Translations under genes and position numbers: made by a program
The notes under the pieces: model-generated
Seen by the model: only the letters and a program-made list of their open reading frames with translations
The model's database searches: none
Told to the model about the DNA's origin: nothing
DNA from: UBA7803 sp041686955
GTDB lineage: Bacteria; Pseudomonadota; Gammaproteobacteria; Pseudomonadales; Azotimanducaceae
NCBI GenBank assembly: GCA_041686955.1
Contig: JAWLCV010000018.1
Span: 1 to 60,562, forward strand
Direction of reading: 5' to 3'
DNA length: 60,562 nucleotides
Shown: positions 23,951-32,717 of the stretch, one piece after another
How positions within the stretch are numbered: position 1 is the first letter of the stretch
Layout of the letters: the number at the start of each line of letters is the position of its first letter

Positions 23951-25555
23951 ATGAGCGAAGTAGTAGTAGCCCATCACGACGATCACCACGACCACGGCCC
24001 CGCCAAAGGCCTGGCGCGGTGGTTGTTCACCACCAACCACAAGGACATCGGAACCCTGTACATGTGGTTCAGCTTCCTGATGCTGTTCATCGGCGGCGCC
24101 CTGGCGCTGGTGATCCGCACCGAGCTGTTCCAGCCCGGGCTGCAGTTCGTGACCCCCGAGTTCTTCAACCAGATGACCACCAACCACGGGCTCATCATGG
24201 TGTTCGGTGCGGTGATGCCGGCGTTCGTGGGGCTGGCCAATTGGATGGTGCCGCTGATGATCGGCGCACCGGACATGGCGCTGCCGCGCATGAACAACCT
24301 GTCCTTCTGGATCCTGCCCCTCGCCTTTTCCATGATGATCTCCACGTTGTTCATGGAGGGGGGCGGTCCCAACTTCGGCTGGACCTTCTATGCGCCGCTG
24401 TCCACCACCTACGCGCCGGACTCGGTGACTTTCTTCATCTTCGCCGTGCACCTGATGGGGGCGTCGTCCATCATGGGCTCCATCAACGTCATCGCCACCA
24501 TCCTGAACATGCGGGCGCCGGGCATGACCCTCATGAAGATGCCGCTGTTCGTCTGGGGCTGGCTGATCACCGCATACCTGCTGCTCGCGGTGATGCCGGT
24601 GCTCGCCGGGGCGGTGACCATGATGCTGTTCGACATCCACTTCGGCACCAGCTTCTTCAATGCCGCCGGCGGCGGTGACCCGGTGATGTTCCAGCACATT
24701 TTCTGGTTCTTCGGGCATCCGGAGGTGTACATCATGATCCTGCCGGCGTTCGGCGTGATCTCCCAGATCATCCCGACCTTCGCCCGCAAGCCCCTGTTCG
24801 GCTACGACTCCATGGTCTACGCCATCGCCAGCATCGCTTTCCTGTCGTTCATCGTCTGGGCCCACCACATGTTCACGGTGGGTATGCCGCTGGCCGGTCA
24901 GCTCTTCTTCATGTACGCCACCATGCTGATCGCCGTGCCCACCGGGGTGAAGGTGTTCAACTGGACGGCCACCATGTGGCGGGGCTCCATGACCTTCGAG
25001 ACCCCCATGCTGTTCGCCATCGCCTTCGTGATCCTGTTTACCATCGGCGGGTTCTCCGGCCTGATGCTCGCCATCGCTCCGGCCGACTACCAGTACCACG
25101 ACACCTACTTCGTGGTGGCGCACTTCCACTACGTGCTGGTGCCGGGGGCGGTGTTCTCCATCGTCGCCGCGGTCTACTACTGGCTGCCGAAATGGTGCGG
25201 ACGCATGTACGACGAGACGCTGGGCAAAGTCCACTTCTGGCTCTCGTTCATCGGCGTGAACGTCCTGTTCTTCCCTCAGCATTTCCTGGGCCTGGCCGGC
25301 ATGCCCCGGCGCATTCCGGACTACGCGCTGCAGTTCGCGGACTGGAACCTGGTGTCGAGCGTCGGTGCCTTCATCTTCGGCTTGTCCCAGGTCGTGTTCC
25401 TGTACGTTGTGATCAAGGCCATCCGCAGCGGCGAGCCCGCGTCGGGGCGGGTATGGGAAGGTGCTCATGGCCTCGAGTGGACCCTGCCGTCACCGGCTCC
25501 GTACCACAGCTTCACGCATCCGCCGAAGGTCACCGAAGCCGAGGCTCACAGCTAG
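23951..25555 (+). CDS. coxA: cytochrome c oxidase subunit I
   Basis: The 534-residue catalytic subunit carries heme a, heme a3 and CuB, reduces O2 and pumps protons. Twelve membrane helices are expected. Ligands and channels are visible: NHGLIMVFG (heme a His), FFGHPEVYIMILP (CuB His-Tyr crosslink and the type A1 Glu), AHHMFTVGM (CuB His pair), and DTYFVVAHFHYVL (heme a3 and heme a His). It is 58 bp after coxB. Confidence 0.98.
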   Translation: MSEVVVAHHDDHHDHGPAKGLARWLFTTNHKDIGTLYMWFSFLMLFIGGALALVIRTELFQPGLQFVTPEFFNQMTTNHGLIMVFGAVMPAFVGLANWMVPLMIGAPDMALPRMNNLSFWILPLAFSMMISTLFMEGGGPNFGWTFYAPLSTTYAPDSVTFFIFAVHLMGASSIMGSINVIATILNMRAPGMTLMKMPLFVWGWLITAYLLLAVMPVLAGAVTMMLFDIHFGTSFFNAAGGGDPVMFQHIFWFFGHPEVYIMILPAFGVISQIIPTFARKPLFGYDSMVYAIASIAFLSFIVWAHHMFTVGMPLAGQLFFMYATMLIAVPTGVKVFNWTATMWRGSMTFETPMLFAIAFVILFTIGGFSGLMLAIAPADYQYHDTYFVVAHFHYVLVPGAVFSIVAAVYYWLPKWCGRMYDETLGKVHFWLSFIGVNVLFFPQHFLGLAGMPRRIPDYALQFADWNLVSSVGAFIFGLSQVVFLYVVIKAIRSGEPASGRVWEGAHGLEWTLPSPAPYHSFTHPPKVTEAEAHS

Positions 25556-25564
25556 GAGCGAGGA

Positions 25565-26134
25565 ATGAGCGAGCTCGAGCGCAAAGGACACGGCAAGACC
25601 GCGCTGAGGCTCAGCCTCATCGTAGTCGGCATGTTCGGCTTCGGCTTCGCCCTGGTGCCGCTGTACGACGTGCTGTGCGACATCACTGGGCTCGGCGGCC
25701 GGACGGGCGGGCAGTACAGCTACGACCCGGCCGCGGTGCGCGAAGATACCACCCGTCTGGTGAAGGTGAACTTCATCACCAACACCAATGCGGGAATGCC
25801 GTGGAAGTTCTGGTCGGAGAAGGGCGGCGTTCGCGTGCACCCGGGGCAGCTCGAGGAAGTGAAGTTCTACGTGACCAACACCACCGATCGGCGGATGGTG
25901 GGCCAGGCGGTGCCGTCGGTGGCCCCCGCCCAGGCCGCGGAACACTTCCACAAAACCGAGTGTTTCTGCTTCAACAGCCAGGTGCTGGAGCCGGGAGAGA
26001 CGCTGGAGATGCCCATGCGCTTCATCGTGGGCCCGGAACTGCCCAGGAACGTGCAGTCCATTTCGCTCAGCTACGCGTTGTTCGACATCACCGAGCTGGC
26101 GGGCCTGGATGACGAGGACGACCCGCGGGGCTGA
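25565..26134 (+). CDS. ctaG: cytochrome c oxidase assembly protein CtaG/Cox11
   Basis: A membrane-anchored periplasmic copper chaperone that inserts CuB into subunit I. The 189-residue protein has one N-terminal membrane helix (SLIVVGMFGFGFALVPLYDVLC) and the copper motif ECFCFNSQVLEPGE. It lies 9 bp after coxA, in the order coxB-coxA-cox11-coxC typical of proteobacteria. Confidence 0.96.
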   Translation: MSELERKGHGKTALRLSLIVVGMFGFGFALVPLYDVLCDITGLGGRTGGQYSYDPAAVREDTTRLVKVNFITNTNAGMPWKFWSEKGGVRVHPGQLEEVKFYVTNTTDRRMVGQAVPSVAPAQAAEHFHKTECFCFNSQVLEPGETLEMPMRFIVGPELPRNVQSISLSYALFDITELAGLDDEDDPRG

Positions 26135-26193
26135 CCACGGGCGGCACCGCCACAAGGCGGCGGATGAGAAGATAATCGGAGTACTACGGGACA

Positions 26194-27108
26194 ATGGCTA
26201 ACGCATCTGATCAGTCTGTTTACTACGTGCCGCACAGCAGCTGGTACCCCATCGGCGTCGCGGTGGGCGCGCTGCTCCTGGTGGCGGGGCTGGGGGTCTG
26301 GCTGAACGACCTCAAGGCCGGCGAAGACCCCAACCGGGTCATCTTCTACGTGGGCGGTCTGATTCTGGCCTTCGTGCTGTTCTCCTGGTTCGGCAAGGTC
26401 ATTGAGGAGAACCAGAAAGGGCTCAACAACCCTCAGGTGAAACGTTCCTACGTCTGGGGCATGGGCTGGTTCATCTTCTCCGAGGTCATGTTCTTCGCCG
26501 CGTTCTTCGGGGCGCTGTTCTACACCCGGGTTCTGGCGGTCACCTGGCTCGGTGGCGAAGGCGAGAAGGGACTCACCGGCCAGTACCTGTGGCCGGATTT
26601 CGAAAGCACCTGGCCGGTGCTCAACAATCCCGACCCCAGCCGCTATCAGGGGCCGCAGGAGAGCATGGCGGCGCCGAGCCTGCTGTCCTGGGGCTCGTAC
26701 CTGCCGTTCTGGAACACGGTGATTCTGCTTTCTTCCAGCGTGACGGTGCACTTCGCCCACACGGCGATCAAGAACCAGGAGCGCAACAAGCTCATCGGCT
26801 GGCTGGGCCTGACCGTGCTCCTCGGCGTGGTGTTCCTGTTCCTCCAGGCAGAGGAGTACGTGCACGCCTACGAGGAGCTGGGGCTCACCCTTTCCAGCGG
26901 TATCTACGGCTCCACGTTCTTCCTGCTCACCGGGTTCCACGGCTTCCACGTGACTTTGGGAACGTTCATTCTGGCCGTGCAGCTCGTGCGTGCTATCAAG
27001 GGCCACTTCCGCGCCGACGACGCCTTCGGATTCGAAGCGGCATCCTGGTACTGGCACTTCGTGGACGTGGTCTGGGTGATGCTGTTCCTGTTCGTCTACG
27101 TTCTGTAG
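26194..27108 (+). CDS. coxC: cytochrome c oxidase subunit III
   Basis: A 304-residue subunit III with seven predicted membrane helices, including WGMGWFIFSEVMFFAAFFGALF (with the conserved Glu) and the C-terminal WHFVDVVWVMLFLFVYVL. It supports proton uptake and stability of the oxidase. A strong hairpin follows the stop codon, and the next gene on this strand, surf1, begins 375 bp downstream after an oppositely oriented DUF2909 gene. Confidence 0.97.
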   Translation: MANASDQSVYYVPHSSWYPIGVAVGALLLVAGLGVWLNDLKAGEDPNRVIFYVGGLILAFVLFSWFGKVIEENQKGLNNPQVKRSYVWGMGWFIFSEVMFFAAFFGALFYTRVLAVTWLGGEGEKGLTGQYLWPDFESTWPVLNNPDPSRYQGPQESMAAPSLLSWGSYLPFWNTVILLSSSVTVHFAHTAIKNQERNKLIGWLGLTVLLGVVFLFLQAEEYVHAYEELGLTLSSGIYGSTFFLLTGFHGFHVTLGTFILAVQLVRAIKGHFRADDAFGFEAASWYWHFVDVVWVMLFLFVYVL

Positions 27109-27119
27109 ATCCGTCCTTG

Positions 27120-27147
27120 GGCGGGCCGGTTTTTTCGCCGGTCCGCC
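27120..27147. terminator. bidirectional hairpin between coxC and the DUF2909 gene
   Basis: GGCGGGCCGG (27120-27129) pairs with CCGGTCCGCC (27138-27147) with one G-U/mismatch position, and the loop contains six T. It lies between two converging genes. There is no T tract after the stem, so whether it terminates transcription by itself is uncertain. Confidence 0.5.
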
Positions 27148-27161
27148 GATCGAACGCGCGC

Positions 27162-27458
27162 CTACGGTGTCGAAGGGGTGACGGGCTCCTCCGGGGTTGC
27201 CTCGCGATCGTGCCAGGGGGCGTTCGCGCCCATGCGAAGCTCGCCCGTGTACAAGCCGTAGAGCACGGCCAGCAGCAGGGCGGCCGCCAACGTAATCCGG
27301 ATACCCAGCGCGTAGAGCGTCCGCTTGGAGTCCTGCCGGTCGCTGTCTTTGAAGAGGAACACCAGACCGCTGAACAGGCTCACCAGCACGCCGATCAGCA
27401 GCACCACGATGATGATTTTGAGCAAAGCGTCGACCTTGGTTTGGCGGCCGCTCACCAT
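27162..27458 (-). CDS. twin-transmembrane protein of the DUF2909 family
   Basis: A 98-residue protein with two membrane helices (LLKIIIVVLLIGVLVSLFSG; RITLAAALLLAVLYGLYTG) separated by the loop KDSDRQDSKRTLYALGIR. This matches the DUF2909 family found in cytochrome oxidase clusters. Its function is unknown; assembly or stability of the oxidase is only a guess from context. The family usually starts just before LLKII, so the true start may be a TTG about 11 codons after the ATG used here. Confidence 0.8.
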   Translation of the reverse strand: MVSGRQTKVDALLKIIIVVLLIGVLVSLFSGLVFLFKDSDRQDSKRTLYALGIRITLAAALLLAVLYGLYTGELRMGANAPWHDREATPEEPVTPSTP

Positions 27459-27482
27459 ACCCCAATTTCCCAGGACGGGTGA

Positions 27483-28259
27483 ATGCACCCGGTCATGAGG
27501 CGGAGATCGGCTCACCCGGCGGGTGCGCGGGCCGCACGGCGCTGGAGGCCCGGCTGGACCATGACGGTCTTCGTTGCCGTGATGCTGCCGGTGGTGGTGA
27601 GCCTGGGGAGCTGGCAACTCGACCGGGCAGCGGAGAAACGCGGCTACGAGCAGCAGCAGCTGCGCCGTCTCGGGATGCCGCCGATCACGGCGCGCTGGCC
27701 GCTGGAGCCGCCGGATTTCCAGCGGGTGCGGCTGCGCGGCCGTTTCGAGGCTGGCCGCGACTACCTGGTGGACAACCGGGTGCATCAGGGCCGGCCGGGT
27801 TACTGGGTGGTCTCCCGCTTCGTGGATGACGAAGGCCGGCGCTGGCTGGTCAACCGCGGCTGGACGGCGGCCCCCGCCAGCCGTCAGGCTCTGCCCCGTG
27901 TCGAAACACCCCTGGGACCGGTGGAGTTGGTGGGCGTTTTGTGGCCCGACACGGGTCTGCCGCCGTTGTTGGCGGCGGATCCCTGGCCGGATACCTGGCC
28001 CAAGCGCGTGCAGCGTCTGGACGTGGCGCGCATGGCAGAGCGGGACGCCGCCGGAGCCGTGGATGACTCGGTGGTGCCGGTGGAGGTGCGCCTCGAGGCG
28101 GGCCAGCCGGGCGCCCTGGTGGCAGCGCCCCAGGACCTGATGTTTTCACCGGCGAAGCACCTCGGATACGCCGTGCAGTGGTTCGCGCTGGCGGCGGTTC
28201 TGGTGGTGGGCTACGTCATATTCGGATTCAAACGAGGGCGAGACGACCATGAACCATGA
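27483..28259 (+). CDS. SURF1-family cytochrome oxidase biogenesis protein
   Basis: A 258-residue SURF1 protein, involved in heme A delivery or insertion into subunit I. It has two membrane helices near the ends (MTVFVAVMLPVVVSLGSWQL; YAVQWFALAAVLVVGYVIFG). Family signatures are SLGSWQLDRAAEK, VDNRVHQGRPGYWVV, LVNRGW and the C-terminal HLGYAVQWF. About 25 extra basic residues precede the first helix. The next gene overlaps its end by 11 bp. Confidence 0.93.
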   Translation: MHPVMRRRSAHPAGARAARRWRPGWTMTVFVAVMLPVVVSLGSWQLDRAAEKRGYEQQQLRRLGMPPITARWPLEPPDFQRVRLRGRFEAGRDYLVDNRVHQGRPGYWVVSRFVDDEGRRWLVNRGWTAAPASRQALPRVETPLGPVELVGVLWPDTGLPPLLAADPWPDTWPKRVQRLDVARMAERDAAGAVDDSVVPVEVRLEAGQPGALVAAPQDLMFSPAKHLGYAVQWFALAAVLVVGYVIFGFKRGRDDHEP

Positions 28260-28815
28260 GCCTGCACGCGGATCCGCACCGGGCCGCACCCAGCTGATTC
28301 TCATTATCGCCGTCGCCCTGCTCTCCCTCGGCGGTGCCTATGCCCTGTTCTACGCCGCCCGCTCCGGGGAAACCTGGGGCACCGTCAATCAGGGCGCCTT
28401 CGTGGACCCGCCTGTCACGGTGGAGGAGCTGGCGATACGTGCCGATTCGGGAACCAGCTTCACCACGGGAGGTACCTGGTGGCTATGGGTGGTGCCCAAG
28501 GGGCCGTGCGACGAGACCTGCCGTCAGGCGCTGCACCAGCTCCGCCAGGTTCACGTGCTGTTGAACCGGGAGGCCAGCCGGGTGCGCCGCGCGGTGGTCG
28601 GCCCGGCGGACGCCGGGGGCGCGGACGAGTATGCGGGGCTTGCCCAGGAGTATCCCAAGCTGGCCTTCCTTTCGGGTAACCTTGCGGGGCTCCAACGCGG
28701 GATTTACGTGGTCGACCCCATTGGTAATCTGGTACTCCAGTATCCGCTGGAGGATGCCGGCAAGCCCGTGCTCGACGATCTGCAAAGGCTACTGAAGGTG
28801 TCACAAATTGGTTGA
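28249..28815 (+). CDS. membrane-anchored thioredoxin-like protein of the oxidase cluster
   Basis: A 188-residue protein with one N-terminal helix (LILIIAVALLSLGGAYALF) and a periplasmic domain containing PCDETC, a C-x3-C pair placed as in SCO copper chaperones, then IYVVDPIGNLVLQYP, which resembles the end of a thioredoxin fold. An equivalent uncharacterised gene sits between surf1 and ctaA in Pseudomonas. A redox or copper role in oxidase assembly is an inference. It overlaps surf1 by 11 bp and ctaA by 8 bp. Confidence 0.75.
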   Translation: MNHEPARGSAPGRTQLILIIAVALLSLGGAYALFYAARSGETWGTVNQGAFVDPPVTVEELAIRADSGTSFTTGGTWWLWVVPKGPCDETCRQALHQLRQVHVLLNREASRVRRAVVGPADAGGADEYAGLAQEYPKLAFLSGNLAGLQRGIYVVDPIGNLVLQYPLEDAGKPVLDDLQRLLKVSQIG

Positions 28816-29851
28816 GCGACGATTCCAGCGCCTGGCTCTTTTCGCCGTCGGACTTTCCCTGGTGGTGGTGGTGCTGGGGGCATTCACCCGATTGATGGAC
28901 GCGGGGCTCGGTTGCCCCGACTGGCCGGGGTGCTACGGATTCCTCACCGTGCCGAGCACCGACGCATCCATGCTGGCGGCCGAGACCCGGTTTCCCGACA
29001 CTCCGGTGGAGCCGCACAAGGCCTGGTGGGAGATGATCCACCGCTATTTCGCCGGCGGCCTCGGCCTGGTGATCGCCGCCATGTTCGTGGTGGCGCTCAT
29101 CGAGGCCCGACGCGAAGGCGTCGGCCGAAGCAACGGCGCCGGCGGGCGCCAGGGTGCCGACGGCGCGGCCCGCCGCCTGCCGCTGAAGCTGCCCCTGGCG
29201 CTGGTCGGTCTGGTGATTCTGCAGGCGGCGTTCGGTGCCTGGACGGTCACCCTCAAGCTCTGGCCCCAAGTGGTCACGGCCCACCTGCTGGGCGGCTTCA
29301 CCACCTTGAGTCTGCTGTGGCTGCTGGCCCTGCGCATGGGCGTGCTCCGAGGGGTGGGGGTTCCCCGGCGGCTGTTGCCCCACGCGGCCCTGGCCCTGGT
29401 GGTGGTGGCGGCGCAGATCGCGCTCGGCGGCTGGGTGTCGTCCAACTACGCGGCTCTCGCCTGCCACGACTTTCCCACCTGCCACGGCGCCTGGTGGCCG
29501 GAGATGGATCTGGCGTCCGGGTTCGACGTCGCCCAATCCGTCGGGCCGAACTACCTCGGCGGCCAGCTCGAGAGCGACGCCCGGGTCGCCATTCAGTTCG
29601 TCCACCGGTTGGGCGCGCTCGTCGCGTTGCTGGTGGTGGGGACCCTGGCCTGGCGCCTGTACCGCCACCGCTCGCCGCTGGCCGTGCCGGTGGCCGTGAT
29701 CCTCGCGGCACAGCTCACCCTGGGGATCCTCAACGTGGTGCTGGTGCTGCCGTTGTGGTCCGCCACGGCCCACAACGCCGTGGGCGCCCTGTTACTGCTC
29801 ACCCTGGTTGCAGTAAACTATCGCGCCTTCCGTGACGAGCGAGGCCGATGA
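28808..29851 (+). CDS. ctaA: heme A synthase (CtaA/Cox15)
   Basis: Heme A synthase oxidises the C8 methyl of heme O to a formyl group. The 347-residue membrane protein has the N-terminal signature GAFTRLMDAGLGCPDWPGCYG, the heme-ligand regions WWEMIHRYFAGGLGL and VHRLGA, and LGGWVSSNYAALACHDFPTC. The start is a TTG at 28808, the first possible one after the in-frame stop at 28793, with AAGG upstream. It overlaps the preceding gene and is followed by ctaB with an ATGA overlap. Confidence 0.95.
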   Translation: MVERRFQRLALFAVGLSLVVVVLGAFTRLMDAGLGCPDWPGCYGFLTVPSTDASMLAAETRFPDTPVEPHKAWWEMIHRYFAGGLGLVIAAMFVVALIEARREGVGRSNGAGGRQGADGAARRLPLKLPLALVGLVILQAAFGAWTVTLKLWPQVVTAHLLGGFTTLSLLWLLALRMGVLRGVGVPRRLLPHAALALVVVAAQIALGGWVSSNYAALACHDFPTCHGAWWPEMDLASGFDVAQSVGPNYLGGQLESDARVAIQFVHRLGALVALLVVGTLAWRLYRHRSPLAVPVAVILAAQLTLGILNVVLVLPLWSATAHNAVGALLLLTLVAVNYRAFRDERGR

Positions 29852-30771
29852 GCGAGGCAACCGCACGAATCGCCGGCTGGCGCGACTATCTGGAGCTCAC
29901 CAAACCGCGAGTCGTGCTGCTCATGCTGCTGTGCGCGTTGGTGGGAATGTTCCTCGCCGTGCCCGGCATGGTGCCCATCGACGCGCTGGTGTTCGGCCTC
30001 ACCGGCATCGCGCTGGTGGCGGGCTCGGCCGCCGTGGTGAACCACATCGCCGATGCCACCATCGACGCGCGCATGGCGCGCACCAACAAGAGGCCGGTGG
30101 CCACGGGCCGGGTGAGCCTGCGCAGTGGCCTGTTCTTCTCCGGCGTGCTGGGCATCAGCGGCATGCTGATTCTGTACTTTCTGGTCAACCCGCTCACCGC
30201 CTGGCTGAACCTGGGCTCCTGGGTCGGCTACGGCCTCGTCTACACCCTGTTTCTGAAACGGGCGACGCCTCAGAACATCGTCATCGGCGGGTTGTTCGGC
30301 GCCGCGCCGCCACTGTTCGGCTGGACCGCGGTGACCAACAGCATCGATCCCGGGCCGCTGCTGCTGGTGCTCATCATCTTCGCCTGGACGCCGCCTCACT
30401 TCTGGGCCCTGGCCCTCGACCGCAAGGACGAATACGCGTCGGTGGACGTGCCCATGCTGCCGGTGACCCACGGTGAAGCCTTCACCCGGCTGCACATCCT
30501 GCTCTACACCCTCATCATGGTGGCGGTGAGCCTGCTGCCCTTCGCCATCGGCATGAGCGGCTGGCTCTATCTGGCGGGCGCCCTGGCATTGGGAGCCGGC
30601 TTCCTGTACTGGGCGGTGGTGCTGGTGCTCAACCGAAATCCGCGGGCGCCCATGGAGACGTTCAAGTACTCCATCGTCTACCTCATGGCCCTGTTCCTGG
30701 TTCTGCTGGTGGATCACTACGTGGTGGTGAGCAGCCAGTCGGCGGCGTTCCTGGAGCTCACGCCGCTGTGA
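29848..30771 (+). CDS. ctaB: protoheme IX farnesyltransferase (heme O synthase)
   Basis: A 307-residue UbiA-family prenyltransferase that farnesylates heme B to heme O, the substrate of CtaA. It has YLELTKPRVVLLML at the start, NHIADATIDARMARTNKRP (first Asp-rich motif), YTLFLKRATPQNIVIGG and WTPPHFWALAL. Nine membrane helices are expected. Both ends overlap neighbours by 4 bp. The gene is often named cyoE; ctaB is used here because it serves a caa3 oxidase operon. Confidence 0.97.
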   Translation: MSEATARIAGWRDYLELTKPRVVLLMLLCALVGMFLAVPGMVPIDALVFGLTGIALVAGSAAVVNHIADATIDARMARTNKRPVATGRVSLRSGLFFSGVLGISGMLILYFLVNPLTAWLNLGSWVGYGLVYTLFLKRATPQNIVIGGLFGAAPPLFGWTAVTNSIDPGPLLLVLIIFAWTPPHFWALALDRKDEYASVDVPMLPVTHGEAFTRLHILLYTLIMVAVSLLPFAIGMSGWLYLAGALALGAGFLYWAVVLVLNRNPRAPMETFKYSIVYLMALFLVLLVDHYVVVSSQSAAFLELTPL

Positions 30772-31406
30772 CCCCCCTGCGCCTTACGGTCGCCCTGTCG
30801 CTGGCGTTCGTCGCCATCGTGCTCGGCCTTTTCGTCTACAGCGTCACCCGCACGCCGACCCTTTCGGATCAGCAGCTCCGCGAGCGGGGTGTCATCGTGC
30901 TGCCGACGCCGAGGGAGCTAACGCCATTCGAGCTCACCACCCATACCGGCGAGCCGTTCACCGTGGAAGACCTGCAAGGGACCTGGTCCTTCGTCTTCTT
31001 CGGGTTCACCAGCTGCCCCGACGTCTGTCCGACCACCCTGGCCGTCCTGGCCCAGGCGGAACGGACTCTGGAGGCCGAGTCTCCGGAGCTGGCGGACGAT
31101 TTCCAGGTGGTGATGGTGTCGGTGGATCCCGAGCGGGACGACCAGGAAGCGCTGGCACGCTACGTGCAGGCGTTCTCGCCCGAGTTCATCGGCGTGCGGG
31201 GCGAGCGGGCGGACATCGCGGAGCTGGCGACCCAGGTGAACGTGGCGTTCGCCAAGGTTCCCGCCGACGACGGTGACTATCAGGTGGATCACACGGCAAA
31301 CATCGTGATCATCAATCCTCGCGGCCACTATCACGGATTCGCGAGGCTGCCGCATCGGGCGGATACCCTGGTGAGCGCGTTCAGATCCCTCGAGGGGCGT
31401 TTCTGA
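30768..31406 (+). CDS. SCO1/SenC-family copper chaperone
   Basis: A 212-residue membrane-anchored thioredoxin-fold protein that helps load CuA in subunit II. It has one N-terminal helix (VALSLAFVAIVLGLFVYSV), the copper-binding FTSCPDVCPTTLA (C-x3-C) and the distal His in VDHTANIVIINP. The GTG start overlaps the ctaB stop. It closes the oxidase operon. The stop codon at 31404-31406 is in the same frame as the egtB sequence that follows. Confidence 0.95.
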   Translation: MTPLRLTVALSLAFVAIVLGLFVYSVTRTPTLSDQQLRERGVIVLPTPRELTPFELTTHTGEPFTVEDLQGTWSFVFFGFTSCPDVCPTTLAVLAQAERTLEAESPELADDFQVVMVSVDPERDDQEALARYVQAFSPEFIGVRGERADIAELATQVNVAFAKVPADDGDYQVDHTANIVIINPRGHYHGFARLPHRADTLVSAFRSLEGRF

Positions 31407-31439
31407 CGCCACCCCACCGGGCGAAGACGGGGCCGAGCC

Positions 31440-32717
31440 ATCGACTACAACAAATATTGCCAGGTCCGGCGCGCCAGCGAAGCACTCTGCGAACCCCTCG
31501 CCGTCGAGGACTACGGGGTTCAGCCGGCGGATGAAGCCAGCCCGCCGAAATGGCATCTGGCCCACACCACCTGGTTCTTCGAGACCTTTCTGCTGAAGCC
31601 GCTGCTCGCCGGCTATCGACCGTTCCACGAGCGCTTCGAGTACCTGTTCAACTCCTATTACCACGGCGTGGGCGCCCAGTACCCGCGGCCGCGCCGGGGC
31701 CTCTTGTCCCGGCCCACGGTGGACGAGGTGTACGCCTACCGGCGCCACGTCGACGCCGCCATGGCGGTGCTGCTCGAGCAGAGCGATCCCGAGATCGCCG
31801 GCCGAACCGAGCTCGGGCTGCACCACGAGCAGCAGCACCAGGAGCTGTTGCTCACCGACGTCAAGCTCAACCTGGGCAGCAACCCGCTGCGGCCCGCCTA
31901 CCGGGAAGACCTGGACGATCGGCGCCCGGGGGCAACCGGCAGCCGGCGCAGCTTCAGCGAGTTCGAAGGCGGCGTGGTGGCCATCGGCGCCCACCCCGGT
32001 CAGGAGGCGTTCTGCTTCGACAACGAGCTGCCCCGGCACGACGTGGTGCTGCGGCCGTTCGCACTGGCGAATACCCTGGTGACCAACGCCGAGTTTCTCG
32101 CCTTCATGGAGGACGGCGGCCTAGAGCGACCGGATCTGTGGTTGAGCGACGGATGGGCCGGTCTCGCCGTTGACGCCTCCGCGTCCGGGCACGCCGGTGG
32201 ATCGTCTGCGGGCGCGCCGCTGTACTGGTTCCGTGAGGACGAAGTCTGGATGGAGTACCGGCTGTCCGGCGCGCGTGAGCTCGACCCCCACGCCCCCGTC
32301 ACTCACGTCAGCTTCTATTCGGCGGATGCCTTTGCCCGCTGGTCCGGGATGCGCCTGCCCACGGAGCAGGAATGGGAGCACGCGGCCGCCGGCCGGGCGG
32401 TGCGCGGCAATTTCGCCGACGTCGGCGCGCTCCACCCGCTACCCGCCGGTACGGGAGCGAACGGGTCGGACGGGCCCCGACAGCTCTTCGGCGACGTCTG
32501 GGAGTGGACCGCCAGCCCCTACGTGCCCTACCCCGGGTATCGGCCCCTGCCGGGCACGCTGGGTGAATACAACGGAAAGTTCATGAGCAACCAACTGGTG
32601 CTGCGGGGCGGTTCCTGTGCCACCCCCCGCGGCCACGTGCGTCCGAGCTATCGCAACTTCTTCTATCCCGGCGATCGCTGGCAGTTCACCGGAATTCGCC
32701 TTGCCCATGACCTCTGA
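31440..32717 (+). CDS. egtB: EgtB-type sulfoxide synthase (ergothioneine), start codon anomalous
   Basis: EgtB is an iron enzyme that joins hercynine to a thiol donor in ergothioneine synthesis. The frame shows an N-terminal DinB-like domain with KWHLAHTTWFFETF and GLHHEQQHQELLLTD (the three iron His), then an FGE-sulfatase domain (HVSFYSADAFARWSG, RLPTEQEWEHAA, LRGGSCATP, YRNFFYPGDRWQFTGIRL). The conserved N-terminal sequence reads back to IDYNKYCQVRRASEALC. Between the sco stop at 31406 and the first iron His there is no in-frame ATG, GTG or TTG; the first GTG (31668) would remove that His. The coordinate used is the ATC at 31440, giving 425 residues, the usual length. Confidence 0.82.
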   Translation: MDYNKYCQVRRASEALCEPLAVEDYGVQPADEASPPKWHLAHTTWFFETFLLKPLLAGYRPFHERFEYLFNSYYHGVGAQYPRPRRGLLSRPTVDEVYAYRRHVDAAMAVLLEQSDPEIAGRTELGLHHEQQHQELLLTDVKLNLGSNPLRPAYREDLDDRRPGATGSRRSFSEFEGGVVAIGAHPGQEAFCFDNELPRHDVVLRPFALANTLVTNAEFLAFMEDGGLERPDLWLSDGWAGLAVDASASGHAGGSSAGAPLYWFREDEVWMEYRLSGARELDPHAPVTHVSFYSADAFARWSGMRLPTEQEWEHAAAGRAVRGNFADVGALHPLPAGTGANGSDGPRQLFGDVWEWTASPYVPYPGYRPLPGTLGEYNGKFMSNQLVLRGGSCATPRGHVRPSYRNFFYPGDRWQFTGIRLAHDL

